Shown: positions 22,826 through 33,186, numbered from the stretch's first letter. The stretch: DNA of 33,840 nt from Clostridiales bacterium DTU070 (GCA_001513105.1 LFSH01000012.1:1-33840); one strand, 5' to 3'. A program made the numbers and translations. The notes: generated from the sequence alone by a model not told the origin.

Positions 22826-24475
22826 ATGAGAAAAAAAGTACTGATTGTGGGCGGGGTAGCCGGAGGAGCCTCTGCTGCTGCAAGGCTCAGAAGGTTGGAT
22901 GAACATGCAGAGATAATAATATTTGAAAAGGACCGTTACATATCATATGCCAATTGCGGGTTGCCATATTACATAGGTGAAGTAATAAAGGACAGGGACG
23001 ATCTTATCGTACAGAGCGCTGAAGACATGAAAATACGGTTCAATATTGATGTAAGAACAGAAAGCGAAGTTACAGGCATAAATCCCGGTGACAGGAATGT
23101 CACGGTAAAAAATAAATCAGGAGATCTTTACACTGAAAATTATGACTATCTGATCCTTTCACCGGGGGCAAGGGCGTTTAAACCCGCCATTCCCGGGATA
23201 AACAGTGATAAAGTCCTGAGTTTAAGGAATATCTCCGACACAGATGCCATTAAGTCGCTGGTGGACGAAAAGGGCATGAAAAGTGCGGTTGTCATAGGCG
23301 GCGGGTTTATCGGCGTTGAAATTGCCGAAAACCTCATACAAAGGGGAGTGGCTGTAACACTTGTTGAGCTTGCCGGTCAAGTACTCGCCCAGTTTGACGA
23401 GGACATGGCTGCCATACTGGAAAATGAGCTGGCTAAAAACGGTGTTAATCTTATGCTGAATACATCGGTAACAGCTGTTGATGAAAAGGGAGACGGCCTT
23501 GAACTTACTTTATCGACCGGTGAAAAGATTAGCGCCGATTTTGTTGTGGTTGGAGCAGGCGTGATACCCGACACCGATTTCCTGAAAGGCAGCGGAATTG
23601 AGCTTGGCCTAAGAGGGCATATAATTGTAAATGAGAAGATGCAGACGAATATCAGGGATATTTACGCAGTCGGCGATGCCATTGAAGTGGTTGATTTTGT
23701 CAACGGCAAAAAGACCGCAATACCCTTGGCCGGACCTGCAAACAAACAGGGCAGGATAGCCGCTGATAATATAGCAGGGCTGAATTCAGTGTATAAAGGT
23801 TCCCAGGGCAGTTCAATAATCAAGGTATTCAACCTTACCGCCGCTTGCACCGGCAATAACGAAAGGACGCTGAAACGCCTTGATATGCCCTATAAAGCAA
23901 TTTACGTACATCCCATGTCCCATGCTTCCTATTATCCCGGTGCAACGCAGATGACTGTAAAGCTGCTGTTCGATGATCAGGGCAAAGTTCTGGGTGCGCA
24001 GGCAATAGGCCATGAAGGAGTGGACAAAAGAATTGACGTTATCGCAACGGTCATACGCCTGAACGGTACCGTTAACGATATGGCAGAGCTGGAGCTTTCA
24101 TATGCACCTCCGTATTCTTCCGCAAAGGATCCTGTCAACGTTGCGGGATTTGTCGCACAGAACTGTCTGAACGGGATATCGCACCTTATAACCTGGGATG
24201 ACTTCGAAAAACTTAATAGAGAGGATTACGTACTCGTTGACGTAAGAACCCGTTCGGAATACAGAAGAGGACACATCGAAGGAGCCATTAACATACCTGT
24301 TGACGAGTTAAGGGAAAGACTTGATGAACTTGACAGGGAGAAGACAATTGTCGTATACTGCCAGGTTGGTTTCCGCGGTTACCTTGCCGACAGGATACTC
24401 AGCCAGAACGGCTACAATGTGTTGAATATAACAGGAGGATTCAGGTCAGAACTTGCAAGGCGCGTGAAAAAATAA
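22826..24475 (+). CDS. CoA-disulfide reductase with C-terminal rhodanese domain
   Basis: 549 aa, the usual size of CoADR-rhodanese fusions. The FAD motif is VLIVGGVAGGASAAARLRRL (residues 5-24). The redox-active Cys44 in SYANCGLPYYIG is diagnostic for CoA-disulfide reductase and persulfide reductase. The NAD(P)H motif is SAVVIGGGFIGVEIAENL, and the second FAD motif is DIYAVGDAIEV. The rhodanese part starts at about residue 465 (YVLVDVRTRSEYRRGHIEGAINIP) and has active Cys512 in CQVGFRG. It reduces CoA disulfide or CoA persulfide and handles sulfane sulfur, serving thiol balance or polysulfide use. CGGGGTGA upstream supports 22826. The 3' end is 12 nt from a repeat-like element discussed below. 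Confidence 0.93.
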   Translation: MRKKVLIVGGVAGGASAAARLRRLDEHAEIIIFEKDRYISYANCGLPYYIGEVIKDRDDLIVQSAEDMKIRFNIDVRTESEVTGINPGDRNVTVKNKSGDLYTENYDYLILSPGARAFKPAIPGINSDKVLSLRNISDTDAIKSLVDEKGMKSAVVIGGGFIGVEIAENLIQRGVAVTLVELAGQVLAQFDEDMAAILENELAKNGVNLMLNTSVTAVDEKGDGLELTLSTGEKISADFVVVGAGVIPDTDFLKGSGIELGLRGHIIVNEKMQTNIRDIYAVGDAIEVVDFVNGKKTAIPLAGPANKQGRIAADNIAGLNSVYKGSQGSSIIKVFNLTAACTGNNERTLKRLDMPYKAIYVHPMSHASYYPGATQMTVKLLFDDQGKVLGAQAIGHEGVDKRIDVIATVIRLNGTVNDMAELELSYAPPYSSAKDPVNVAGFVAQNCLNGISHLITWDDFEKLNREDYVLVDVRTRSEYRRGHIEGAINIPVDELRERLDELDREKTIVVYCQVGFRGYLADRILSQNGYNVLNITGGFRSELARRVKK

Positions 24476-24486
24476 TAAGTTATTTG

Positions 24487-24598
24487 CATATGAATCTAAT
24501 CATTTATGGAATGTAAATTAATAGTTTTTTATTAATTCCCGATTCTTAAATCTATCCATCATGGAAAGCAAATACATTGAAAATGTATTTGCTTTTTT
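24487..24598 (+). ncRNA. Candidate crRNA-like regulatory RNA (CreR/CreA type)
   Basis: A degenerate copy of the 30-nt array repeat lies at 24487-24518 (26 of 30 repeat positions kept, 2 nt inserted; the 3' end TGGAATGTAAAT is intact). A 25-nt spacer-like segment (24519-24543) follows. A weaker copy at 24544-24573 keeps 19 of the last 25 positions, beginning AATCTATCC and ending AAAT. Cas6 cutting of the first copy would leave the 8-nt handle ATGTAAAT plus a guide. The guide starts TAATAGTTTTTTATT. The minus strand of the cas leader reads TAATAATTTTTAATT after CCA, so only positions 6 and 12 differ in 15. The RNA would end at the terminator at 24565-24598. It has no clear promoter of its own and may come from the 3' end of the preceding mRNA. 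Confidence 0.72.
24565..24598 (+). terminator. Intrinsic terminator after the CoA-disulfide-reductase gene and crRNA-like element
   Basis: AAAGCAAATACATT (24565-24578) pairs perfectly with AATGTATTTGCTTT (24582-24595), followed by T3. Its 5' arm shares 24565-24573 with the second degenerate repeat. Confidence 0.92.
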
Positions 24599-24660
24599 AT
24601 TTAGGCTGCCGTAATCTGACCGACCATTGTGTTAAAATAAAACAAAAAAGATAAAAAATA

Positions 24661-24689
24661 TTGACAGCCAAGAAAATATATATTAAAAT
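24661..24689 (+). promoter_or_regulatory. Promoter of the cas operon
   Basis: Consensus TTGACA (24661-24666), exactly 17 nt, then TAAAAT (24684-24689). Transcription should start near 24696 and give a leader of about 53 nt to cas6. It is one of the strongest promoters by sequence in the window, which fits a need for repression. Confidence 0.85.
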
Positions 24690-24691
24690 TT

Positions 24692-24727
24692 ATTTTAGAT
24701 TAAGTCCTGAATTAAAAATTATTATGG
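24692..24727 (-). promoter_or_regulatory. Proposed Cascade target site in the cas leader
   Basis: The minus strand reads CCA (24725-24727, PAM-like, as in clostridial I-B systems) followed by a protospacer-like stretch from 24724 leftwards. It matches the spacer-like segment at 24519 in 13 of the first 15 positions. The mismatches are at 6 and 12; beyond that the match is patchy. Bound Cascade would cover the transcription start just after the -10 box. Confidence 0.65.
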
Positions 24728-24748
24728 CATGAAGGAGGTGAAAAAGTA

Positions 24749-25462
24749 ATGAGATTTAAACTGAAATTTGAACTGGGAAAGAATGAAATCCCCTGCGACT
24801 ACAGGCCTTTTGTTTTATCATTTCTGAAATACTCCATATCCCACTATGACCGGACATTATATCAAAGCCTTTATGAAAGTGGCACAATACCTAAAAAATA
24901 TACTTTTTCTGTTTGGCTGGATACACCTGTTTTTCAGGCAGAAGCAATACAACTGGGTAACAATCGGCTGTATATTCAGTTTTCAACCGGGGATACAGTT
25001 CTTGGCATACATATGTACAATGCATTTGTAAAAATGAAAAAGAAAGAATTCAGCATACCGTTTGATAACACGCTTCTGCTAAAAGAAATCCAGCTTATAC
25101 CTGAAAAAATCATCACAGACAGAAAAATATTCGCTCAGTTTATTTCACCGCTGATTGTTCGTTCACATACAGAAAATAAAGACTTTTATTACAGCGTTGC
25201 TCACTCTGAATTTAAAGAGGAACTAATGAAAACACTCCATTATCAGCTTGAAATACTAAACGACCTGCCATTGTCTATACTGGAAGATTTCCGAATAACT
25301 CCAATTAAGCCACAAAAGACAGTGGTACAGTTTTATGGTCAGTACATGGAAGCAACATTGGGAACCTTTGAGATGGAAGGGGATCCTGTTTTGTTGGATT
25401 ACTTCTATAAGCATGGGATAGGCAGCAAACGCAGCTGCGGGTTTGGCATGCTCGCCATTTGA
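24749..25462 (+). CDS. cas6: CRISPR repeat endoribonuclease Cas6
   Basis: 237 aa, standard for Cas6. It cuts the array transcript within repeats to give crRNAs with an 8-nt 5' handle. The C-terminus shows the diagnostic Gly-rich loop GIGSKRSCGFGMLAI. The N-terminal ferredoxin-like half contains candidate active-site residues (His33 in YSISHYDRTLYQ, Tyr nearby), which cannot be assigned without alignment. AAGGAGGTG (24732-24740) lies 8 nt before the ATG. It is the first gene of the cas operon and overlaps the start region of cas8b. It is the likely processor of the repeat-like element upstream. Confidence 0.93.
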   Translation: MRFKLKFELGKNEIPCDYRPFVLSFLKYSISHYDRTLYQSLYESGTIPKKYTFSVWLDTPVFQAEAIQLGNNRLYIQFSTGDTVLGIHMYNAFVKMKKKEFSIPFDNTLLLKEIQLIPEKIITDRKIFAQFISPLIVRSHTENKDFYYSVAHSEFKEELMKTLHYQLEILNDLPLSILEDFRITPIKPQKTVVQFYGQYMEATLGTFEMEGDPVLLDYFYKHGIGSKRSCGFGMLAI

Positions 25463-25479
25463 GAGAGGAGGTGAAATTG

Positions 25480-27168
25480 TTGGCATTGGAACATGTAACC
25501 ATAACACTGAAAGATTTCTTGTTCAACGCAGGAATATGCGGGTTTGTTAAGGTATTGCAGCAGGAAGGTTTTGATCTTGAAGAGCAGGATAAAGGCAATG
25601 CAATACAGGTTCCTGTATCATTGCTTGAAAACTTCCACGATGCATACATAAAGACAATGCTGAATAGTTTCCAGAAAGATACATTATATCAAAGCCTTAT
25701 TAATCAGTATGATCAATTCGCCAGATCAAAACCTGAAGATATATCTCCGGAGGATTATAATGATTTTATAAAAAAATTATGCAACAAACTAACAAGTGCA
25801 AGCTACAAATCAGGATATCATATAATATCCGAAAACGGCGACAACTTTGATGTTCTTACCCGCGTGAAAGAGTTGAAAGAAGAAAAAGAAATCATCAAAT
25901 CGCTGAATGTTTGCCATGACTTAATTCAATATATGAAAAAGCATCGTGAGACTCTTTGCATGAAAGATATCATATATACAAAGATAAATCTGTTTTGGCA
26001 GGGTATTGCTTTTTTAAACAGCTCAAATTCTAAAAAGGACATAAAAGAATGCTATTACAAGGACTTTGTTAAGCCTGCATTAGATTATCTGGAAAAAAAG
26101 AATAAAGGTTCAATGCAATGCATTCAATGCGGGAACCCGATAAATACATCCATTGGAAGGGGTATGTCATGGCTTAACGATGTGGGTATTGATATAGCAC
26201 GAAAACGGTCTCATTATTGGAATTTCAATCCGGATACTTATATATGCCCAATATGTGCATTGGTATATTCGTGCGTTCCGCTTGGATTTACCATAGTTGG
26301 TTCAGAAGCAATCTTTATTAACAACAACGAAAGCATCCATGAGTTGATTGCTGAAAAAGATATTTTTGAACTTGGCGGAGAGAAATACAGCACATTGAAC
26401 CAACTATACTATGAGGTTTTGTATTCATTTATTGATGATGCAGCCCAGGAACAAACAAAAGAAATTCAAAACATTCAGATTATAAGAAGAATTCCTTACG
26501 ATCAAGAATCCTGGAAGTATGCTTTCAACACACTTTCAAAGCCCTTGTTGGAGGTACTTCGTGCATGCAGGAGAAATTTCAGGCATTTACTGAAATGGTC
26601 ATTTAAAAAAGACAAGGACACCTATGTTAATGTGTACCAGGAAGTTGCAGATAATTTCTTTTCAGGCAGAAATCAGTATTCACTGGTACATCTTATTCTG
26701 CAAAAAGTTTTCACTGATAATCTAAAAGCTCCGTATGTAAAGGACATTCTGGAAATTCAAAGACGCAGAATGAGAAGATTTTATTCAGAAGAAGGAGGTA
26801 GTGCGGTAATGTATATAAGCGATAAGGAATTTAATGCTACCTATGCAGAAGGTACAAGAATTCGCGAACAGTATGCAAGGACAATTTCTGAAGAAAAAGA
26901 CAAAGACGCAAAAATCAATGATAGTTTACGCTCCTTTGTTTATCCTTTGCTGCTCTCATTAAAAACCAAAGATAAGGCAAGATTTAATGACACAATGTTC
27001 CGCTTCTATGTAGGCAGAAGTGAATCAATTCCCAGGATCCTTATTGAAATGCAGCAGAATGATGAAAAATTTCAGCTACTGGGTTATACATTTATAGCGG
27101 GTCTCTATGGTAAAAACCTGGATTCTGAAAAAAACAATGAAACACAAATAAATGAGGAGGTAAAATAA
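25480..27168 (+). CDS. cas8b: Type I-B Cascade large subunit Cas8b (Cst1 family)
   Basis: 562 aa from TTG at 25480. AGGAGGTG (25466-25473) lies 6 nt upstream; TTG at 25477 and longer in-frame starts that overlap the cas6 end are less likely. The protein is the PAM-reading large subunit of the Tneap-type I-B complex. Visible features are a zinc-ribbon pair, Cys214-x2-Cys217 (CIQCGN) and Cys256-x2-Cys259 (CPICAL), conserved in Cst1, followed by VPLGFTIVGSEAIFINNNES. A basic helical part (RACRRNFRHLLKWSFKK) and the helix-rich C-terminal half come next. Cas8b proteins diverge strongly; the assignment rests on length, the zinc motif and position between cas6 and cas7. Confidence 0.88.
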   Translation: MALEHVTITLKDFLFNAGICGFVKVLQQEGFDLEEQDKGNAIQVPVSLLENFHDAYIKTMLNSFQKDTLYQSLINQYDQFARSKPEDISPEDYNDFIKKLCNKLTSASYKSGYHIISENGDNFDVLTRVKELKEEKEIIKSLNVCHDLIQYMKKHRETLCMKDIIYTKINLFWQGIAFLNSSNSKKDIKECYYKDFVKPALDYLEKKNKGSMQCIQCGNPINTSIGRGMSWLNDVGIDIARKRSHYWNFNPDTYICPICALVYSCVPLGFTIVGSEAIFINNNESIHELIAEKDIFELGGEKYSTLNQLYYEVLYSFIDDAAQEQTKEIQNIQIIRRIPYDQESWKYAFNTLSKPLLEVLRACRRNFRHLLKWSFKKDKDTYVNVYQEVADNFFSGRNQYSLVHLILQKVFTDNLKAPYVKDILEIQRRRMRRFYSEEGGSAVMYISDKEFNATYAEGTRIREQYARTISEEKDKDAKINDSLRSFVYPLLLSLKTKDKARFNDTMFRFYVGRSESIPRILIEMQQNDEKFQLLGYTFIAGLYGKNLDSEKNNETQINEEVK

Positions 27169-27169
27169 T

Positions 27170-28797
<1,628 letters not shown>

Positions 28798-28821
28798 AAA
28801 AATAAGAACAGGTGATAGTAT

Positions 28822-31173
28822 ATGGATAACTTGTTTCTTGCAAAATCATACCCCAGCCAGATAACACTATCTCAACATACCAATGAAATGCTTAAACTTG
28901 TAGATGAGTTGAGACAGTGTTTTCCTGAAATCCTGTCTGACAAGGAATGGGATATACTAAAACTTGCAATTATTCATCATGATATTGGAAAGATAAATGC
29001 CACATTCCAAAATAAGATTTATAAAAAAATAAAGAGAGACATTTTGTTAAAGGATGTGTTTGACGGATCCTTTGAAATACCACATGGATATTTAAGCACA
29101 TGCATGATTGATTATGAGAGGATAGAAAGAGAGTATGGTTTCTCAGGGGATGAAATAATGCTCCTTGCCAATTCCATATACTATCACCACTACAGAAAAG
29201 TGGAATATAATGACAATCAGTTAAGAAAGACACTGGAAGAAAATATTAAACCATATATCCCCAAGTTCAAGAATGATTTTGAGTTTGGTTTCATTGCCGA
29301 TGAGCCTGATTTTGAGAATGTAAATACAAAAGTGGATTTAGAAAGGCTGGCTAAGGCTAAGGATAAGGAGTTATATAATAAGTATATATTAATAAAAGGA
29401 TTGCTGAACCGTATAGACTATACAGCCAGTGCCGGGATAACCGAGATTGAGAGAAAACCGTTTGACGGTAATAACGAATCTGTAGATCAAAAAGTGATTA
29501 ATAAATATACAACAGGCGGTAATTCACTGGCAGATGTACAGAAGTATTTATATGAAAACAGAGACAAAAATATTATTCTTACCGCTTCTACAGGAATTGG
29601 AAAGACTGAGGGAGCTTTGCTTTGGATAGGACCGAACAAAGGATTTTATACTTTACCCTTAAGGGTAACAATTAATGCTATATATAACCGGATAAAGAGC
29701 GATACTGAAGAAAACTCATTGAATTATTCTCCGGTCGCTTTGCTGCATTCAGATTCATTGAGTGTTTATCTTGAAGAAACAGATTCTTACGAAACATCAA
29801 TTTATATGGATAGCGAGGCAAGGTTGTTTACAGCACCGTTGACTATTACCACCGTGGATCAGCTTTTCCGCTTTGTATTCCGCTACCATGGGTATGAGAT
29901 GATACCGGCTACGCTAAAGTATTCGAGAGTTGTTGTTGATGAAATTCAAATGTACTCTCCACCCATAATAGCCTGTATTTTATATGGATTGAGAGAAATA
30001 TACCGTTTGGGCGGAAAATTTCTTATAATGACTGCTACCATGCCAAAGATATTTATAAAAATTCTTGAAGAAAAGCTGAAAATGAAGGTATCCGAAGCAT
30101 TTGAGCTTCCCGAACCTTTTTTAAGGGACAGTAACAGAACAGACAAAGCAAAGCATTTTGTTAAATTACATGAGTCAGAATTGGATATTGGACAGATCGA
30201 AAAGGACAGTTTAAATCATAAAGTTCTTGTGATTGTAAATACTGTGGCAAAGGCGCAGGAAATCTACCAAAAACTAAATATAGAAAATAAATGGATGCTT
30301 CACAGTTTATATACAAGGGAACACAGAAGTATTCTTGAAAATAAGATTCTGAATTTTTCAAAGGAAAAGAATGCAAAAGGGATTTGGGTGTCTACTCAAA
30401 TAGTTGAAGCAAGCCTTGATATCGACTTTGACATTCTACATACCGAAATGTGTACTGTTGATAGTCTTTTTCAGCGTATGGGAAGAGTATTAAGAGGGAA
30501 AAACAGATTTCTTACAGAAAAAAGCCCTAATATTCATATATATTCTGAAAATGTATCAGGATGTGGCCATGTTATTAATAAAGAGATATATGAATTTTCT
30601 TTAAATGCTTTGAAAAAGCATTTAGATTCAGAGGGAAAGCAGATATTAACTGAAGAAGATAAGCAAAACATAATACGGAATGTTTATGATCCGGAATTGA
30701 ATCCTAAAATATTGGAGTCAGAATATTACAATGATATTTTGAGGAATATTATCTATTTGCAAAACATTCAGAATAAGCCATATCAAATAGAGAAAAACGA
30801 AACAAGATTCCGCGACATTACAAGTGAACTTGTTATACCCAGATCTATATATGAAGAGTTGGATAGTAAAGGTATATTACAACAAATGGAAGACAAGTTT
30901 GAAAAAACAGACTCAGCCGGGAAGAGACAAATACTTGACGATATTTTAAAACATACCATTTCGGTTTCTCACTTTTATGATAAGGAACTGTTGTCCAAAA
31001 CTGATAATGTTTTGCTGAAGGAAGCAGGCAAACGGGCATTTGCAGAAACAGGTATAAAAATATGTGATTGTCCTTATGACTTTGATGAAGAAGAGAAAAG
31101 AGGTCTGGGGCTTCGGCGGAAATTAACCAAAGAGGAAAAGGACAGGATCCAGACAGAAAGTTCCATGTGGTAA
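28822..31173 (+). CDS. cas3: CRISPR helicase-nuclease Cas3 (HD plus SF2 helicase)
   Basis: 783 aa, a single-chain Cas3 that degrades target DNA after recruitment by Cascade. The N-terminal HD nuclease shows LAIIHHDIGKIN (His52-His53-Asp54) and a second His cluster SIYYHHYRKVE. The helicase has Walker A TASTGIGKTEGALL (Lys261), the DExx box VVVDEIQMYSP (Asp373-Glu374), motif III MTATMPK, and motif VI FQRMGRVLRG. DEIQ is of the DExH/D type seen in I-B Cas3. The C-terminal part from about residue 590 is the accessory domain. An AGGTGATAG site lies about 8 nt before the ATG. It is 24 nt downstream of cas5. Confidence 0.95.
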   Translation: MDNLFLAKSYPSQITLSQHTNEMLKLVDELRQCFPEILSDKEWDILKLAIIHHDIGKINATFQNKIYKKIKRDILLKDVFDGSFEIPHGYLSTCMIDYERIEREYGFSGDEIMLLANSIYYHHYRKVEYNDNQLRKTLEENIKPYIPKFKNDFEFGFIADEPDFENVNTKVDLERLAKAKDKELYNKYILIKGLLNRIDYTASAGITEIERKPFDGNNESVDQKVINKYTTGGNSLADVQKYLYENRDKNIILTASTGIGKTEGALLWIGPNKGFYTLPLRVTINAIYNRIKSDTEENSLNYSPVALLHSDSLSVYLEETDSYETSIYMDSEARLFTAPLTITTVDQLFRFVFRYHGYEMIPATLKYSRVVVDEIQMYSPPIIACILYGLREIYRLGGKFLIMTATMPKIFIKILEEKLKMKVSEAFELPEPFLRDSNRTDKAKHFVKLHESELDIGQIEKDSLNHKVLVIVNTVAKAQEIYQKLNIENKWMLHSLYTREHRSILENKILNFSKEKNAKGIWVSTQIVEASLDIDFDILHTEMCTVDSLFQRMGRVLRGKNRFLTEKSPNIHIYSENVSGCGHVINKEIYEFSLNALKKHLDSEGKQILTEEDKQNIIRNVYDPELNPKILESEYYNDILRNIIYLQNIQNKPYQIEKNETRFRDITSELVIPRSIYEELDSKGILQQMEDKFEKTDSAGKRQILDDILKHTISVSHFYDKELLSKTDNVLLKEAGKRAFAETGIKICDCPYDFDEEEKRGLGLRRKLTKEEKDRIQTESSMW

Positions 31174-31199
31174 TTTGATACCATTTATAAGGGATGAGA

Positions 31200-31691
31200 A
31201 TGATGAAGATTACAGGAGTTATGGTAGAATACTATTTCATTTGCAAGAAGAAACTATGGTATTTTGCCAATCAGATTCAAATGGAAAATGAGCATGAAAA
31301 TGTATTGATAGGCAGAATGGTAGATGAAACTTCGTATATCCAGGAGAAAAAGAATATCCTTATTGATGGGACAATTAATATCGACTTTATACGAAAACAC
31401 AAGCAAATTCATGAAGTCAAAAAATCAAAAAGTATTGAAGAGGCAACTATCTGGCAGGTCAAGTATTATCTGTATTACCTTAAAAAACTTGGAATGGAAG
31501 ACATCAAGGGGGTAATCGATTATCCTTTGTTACGGAGAAACCTGATTGTAGAATTGGATGAAAATGATGAAGAAAAAATTGAAGAAGTAATCCGGGATAT
31601 TGAAAATATTGTTGCCATGCCTTCACCTCCTGCTGCTAATAAAATGAAAATATGCAGCAAATGTGCTTATTATGAGCTGTGTTTTATTTAG
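31200..31691 (+). CDS. cas4: CRISPR adaptation nuclease Cas4
   Basis: 163 aa, typical for Cas4. It trims pre-spacers and checks PAM and orientation with Cas1-Cas2. The four iron-sulfur Cys are visible: Cys15 (YFICKKKLW) and Cys152, Cys155, Cys161 (CSKCAYYELC). The nuclease core has IDFIRKHKQIHEVKKSKS, with Glu and Lys of the PD-(D/E)XK motif, and ATIWQVKYYLYYLKK, the QhxxY motif. The start at 31200 is preferred because AAGGGA ends at 31194; an ATG at 31194 overlaps it, and 31203 is possible. It lies 26 nt after cas3. Confidence 0.93.
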   Translation: MMKITGVMVEYYFICKKKLWYFANQIQMENEHENVLIGRMVDETSYIQEKKNILIDGTINIDFIRKHKQIHEVKKSKSIEEATIWQVKYYLYYLKKLGMEDIKGVIDYPLLRRNLIVELDENDEEKIEEVIRDIENIVAMPSPPAANKMKICSKCAYYELCFI

Positions 31692-31726
31692 TCAGCACCT
31701 GAATCAGATTCAAAGGAGGTATTCTT

Positions 31727-32719
31727 TTGAAAAGAACCTATTACATATTCAATAATGGCGAATTGAAAAGAAAGGATAACACATTAGAATTTTATCTTGA
31801 AGACGGCGGGAGAAAATCAATACCAATAGAACAGGTTAATGACATATATTGCTTCGGACAAATAAGTGTAAACTCGGCATTGTTAAACTTCCTGGCTTCC
31901 TGTCACGTTGCTGTTCACTGGTTTAATTATTATGGCTATTATTCAGGGACATTTTATCCGAGGGAGTATCTTGTATCAGGAAAACTTTTAGTTAAGCAGG
32001 TTGAACACTATATAAACTCAGATAAGCGTATTGTATTAGCCAGGGCATTCGTTGATGGGGCTTCAGCAAATATTTATCGTAACTTACGTTACTATAAAAA
32101 CAGGGGCAAGGATCTTTCAGAGATAATGGAAGAAATAGAGTATTTCAGAAATCAAATAAATGTGAATAATAGCATAGAATCTCTGATGGGTATTGAGGGT
32201 AACATCAGAAAAGTTTACTATTCAGCATGGAATGAAATTATTAACCAGGATATCCAGTTTGAGAAGCGAGTAAAAAGACCACCCGACAATATGATTAACA
32301 CCTTAATATCTTTCCTGAACACCATGCTTTATACAAAAACATTAAGTGAAATCTATAATACGCAGTTAAATCCTACCATCAGTTATTTGCATGAACCGGG
32401 AACCAGTAGGTTTTCGCTTAGTCTTGACATATCAGAAGTATTTAAACCATTAATTGTCGACAGGCTGATTTTCTCGCTTCTTAACAAGAATCAAATAAAT
32501 GAAAACAGCTTTTACAAAGATACGGAATTATTGCAACTTAAGGAATCGGCAATAAAAACAATTGTTGCTGAACTGGATCTGCGTCTAAAACAGACAATAG
32601 AGCATCGGGAATTAAGACGCTCCGTTTCATACTTAAGATTAATCAGGCTTGAAGCATATAAACTTGTAAAGCATTTGCTGGAAGAAAAAATGTATGAACC
32701 ATTTAAAATCTGGTGGTGA
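31727..32719 (+). CDS. cas1: CRISPR integrase Cas1
   Basis: 330 aa. It integrates new spacers at the leader end of the array. The start is a TTG at 31727, as AAAGGAGG (31712-31719) lies 7 nt upstream and no ATG is in frame nearby. The N-terminal beta domain (KRTYYIFNNGELKRKDNTL, IEQVNDIYCFG, HVAVHWFNYYGYYSGTFYP) is classical. The metal ligands are Glu157 (MGIEGNIRKVYY), His222 (SYLHEPGT) and Asp234 (SLSLDISEVFKP), all intact. It is followed by cas2 after 9 nt. Confidence 0.96.
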   Translation: MKRTYYIFNNGELKRKDNTLEFYLEDGGRKSIPIEQVNDIYCFGQISVNSALLNFLASCHVAVHWFNYYGYYSGTFYPREYLVSGKLLVKQVEHYINSDKRIVLARAFVDGASANIYRNLRYYKNRGKDLSEIMEEIEYFRNQINVNNSIESLMGIEGNIRKVYYSAWNEIINQDIQFEKRVKRPPDNMINTLISFLNTMLYTKTLSEIYNTQLNPTISYLHEPGTSRFSLSLDISEVFKPLIVDRLIFSLLNKNQINENSFYKDTELLQLKESAIKTIVAELDLRLKQTIEHRELRRSVSYLRLIRLEAYKLVKHLLEEKMYEPFKIWW

Positions 32720-32728
32720 TATCATAAA

Positions 32729-33007
32729 ATGTATATTATACTTGTATATGACATTGTGTTGGATGAAACAGGTCCTGCTGTTTTAAGAAAGGTTTTTAAA
32801 GAATGCAAAAAATACCTTGTTCATATTCAGAATTCAGTATTCGAAGGAGAATTGTCAGAAGCTCAGCTTTTTAAGTTGGAAGTAGCGTTAAAGAAGCTTC
32901 TGAGAAAGGACAGAGATTCATTGATTGTGTTTAAGACGAGAAATGAAAAATGGCTGGATAAAGAATTTTGGGGTAAAGAAGATGATGCTACTTCGAACTT
33001 CATTTAA
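32729..33007 (+). CDS. cas2: CRISPR adaptation protein Cas2
   Basis: 92 aa, the normal size. It forms a dimer that bridges two Cas1 dimers. The beginning MYIILVYDIVLDETGPAVLRKVFKECKKYL holds the YDI strand with the conserved Asp, and HIQNSVFEGELSE is the family's second motif. It is the last cas gene of the operon, 9 nt after cas1, and its stop lies 180 nt before the first repeat of the array. Confidence 0.95.
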   Translation: MYIILVYDIVLDETGPAVLRKVFKECKKYLVHIQNSVFEGELSEAQLFKLEVALKKLLRKDRDSLIVFKTRNEKWLDKEFWGKEDDATSNFI

Positions 33008-33186
33008 TTTCTGTCGCTCATAAGTAACAGAAAAAACACAGGACATTGACAGAACGATCGAACCTTGAAAAATGAATACTTTTTATTATTTCCATCTGGT
33101 TTTTATATATATAATTCTTATAAAATGCAATCAAAGACAGAATTACAACTTATAAGCAACGAATTTCAAGCACTTAATAGAATCGC
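33008..33186 (+). promoter_or_regulatory. CRISPR leader
   Basis: A+T-rich, non-coding DNA between cas2 and the first repeat. It has TATAAT at 33110-33115 and TATAAA at 33119-33124, either of which could drive array transcription; no good -35 is seen. No terminator separates cas2 from the leader, so read-through from the cas operon is possible. Newest spacers should be next to 33187. Confidence 0.75.

Noticed and set aside
24729-24749. Six-codon frame MKEVKK whose stop overlaps the cas6 start (TAATG)
   Set aside because: It has no ribosome site and is largely the cas6 ribosome site itself; no reason to see a toxin or leader peptide in it.
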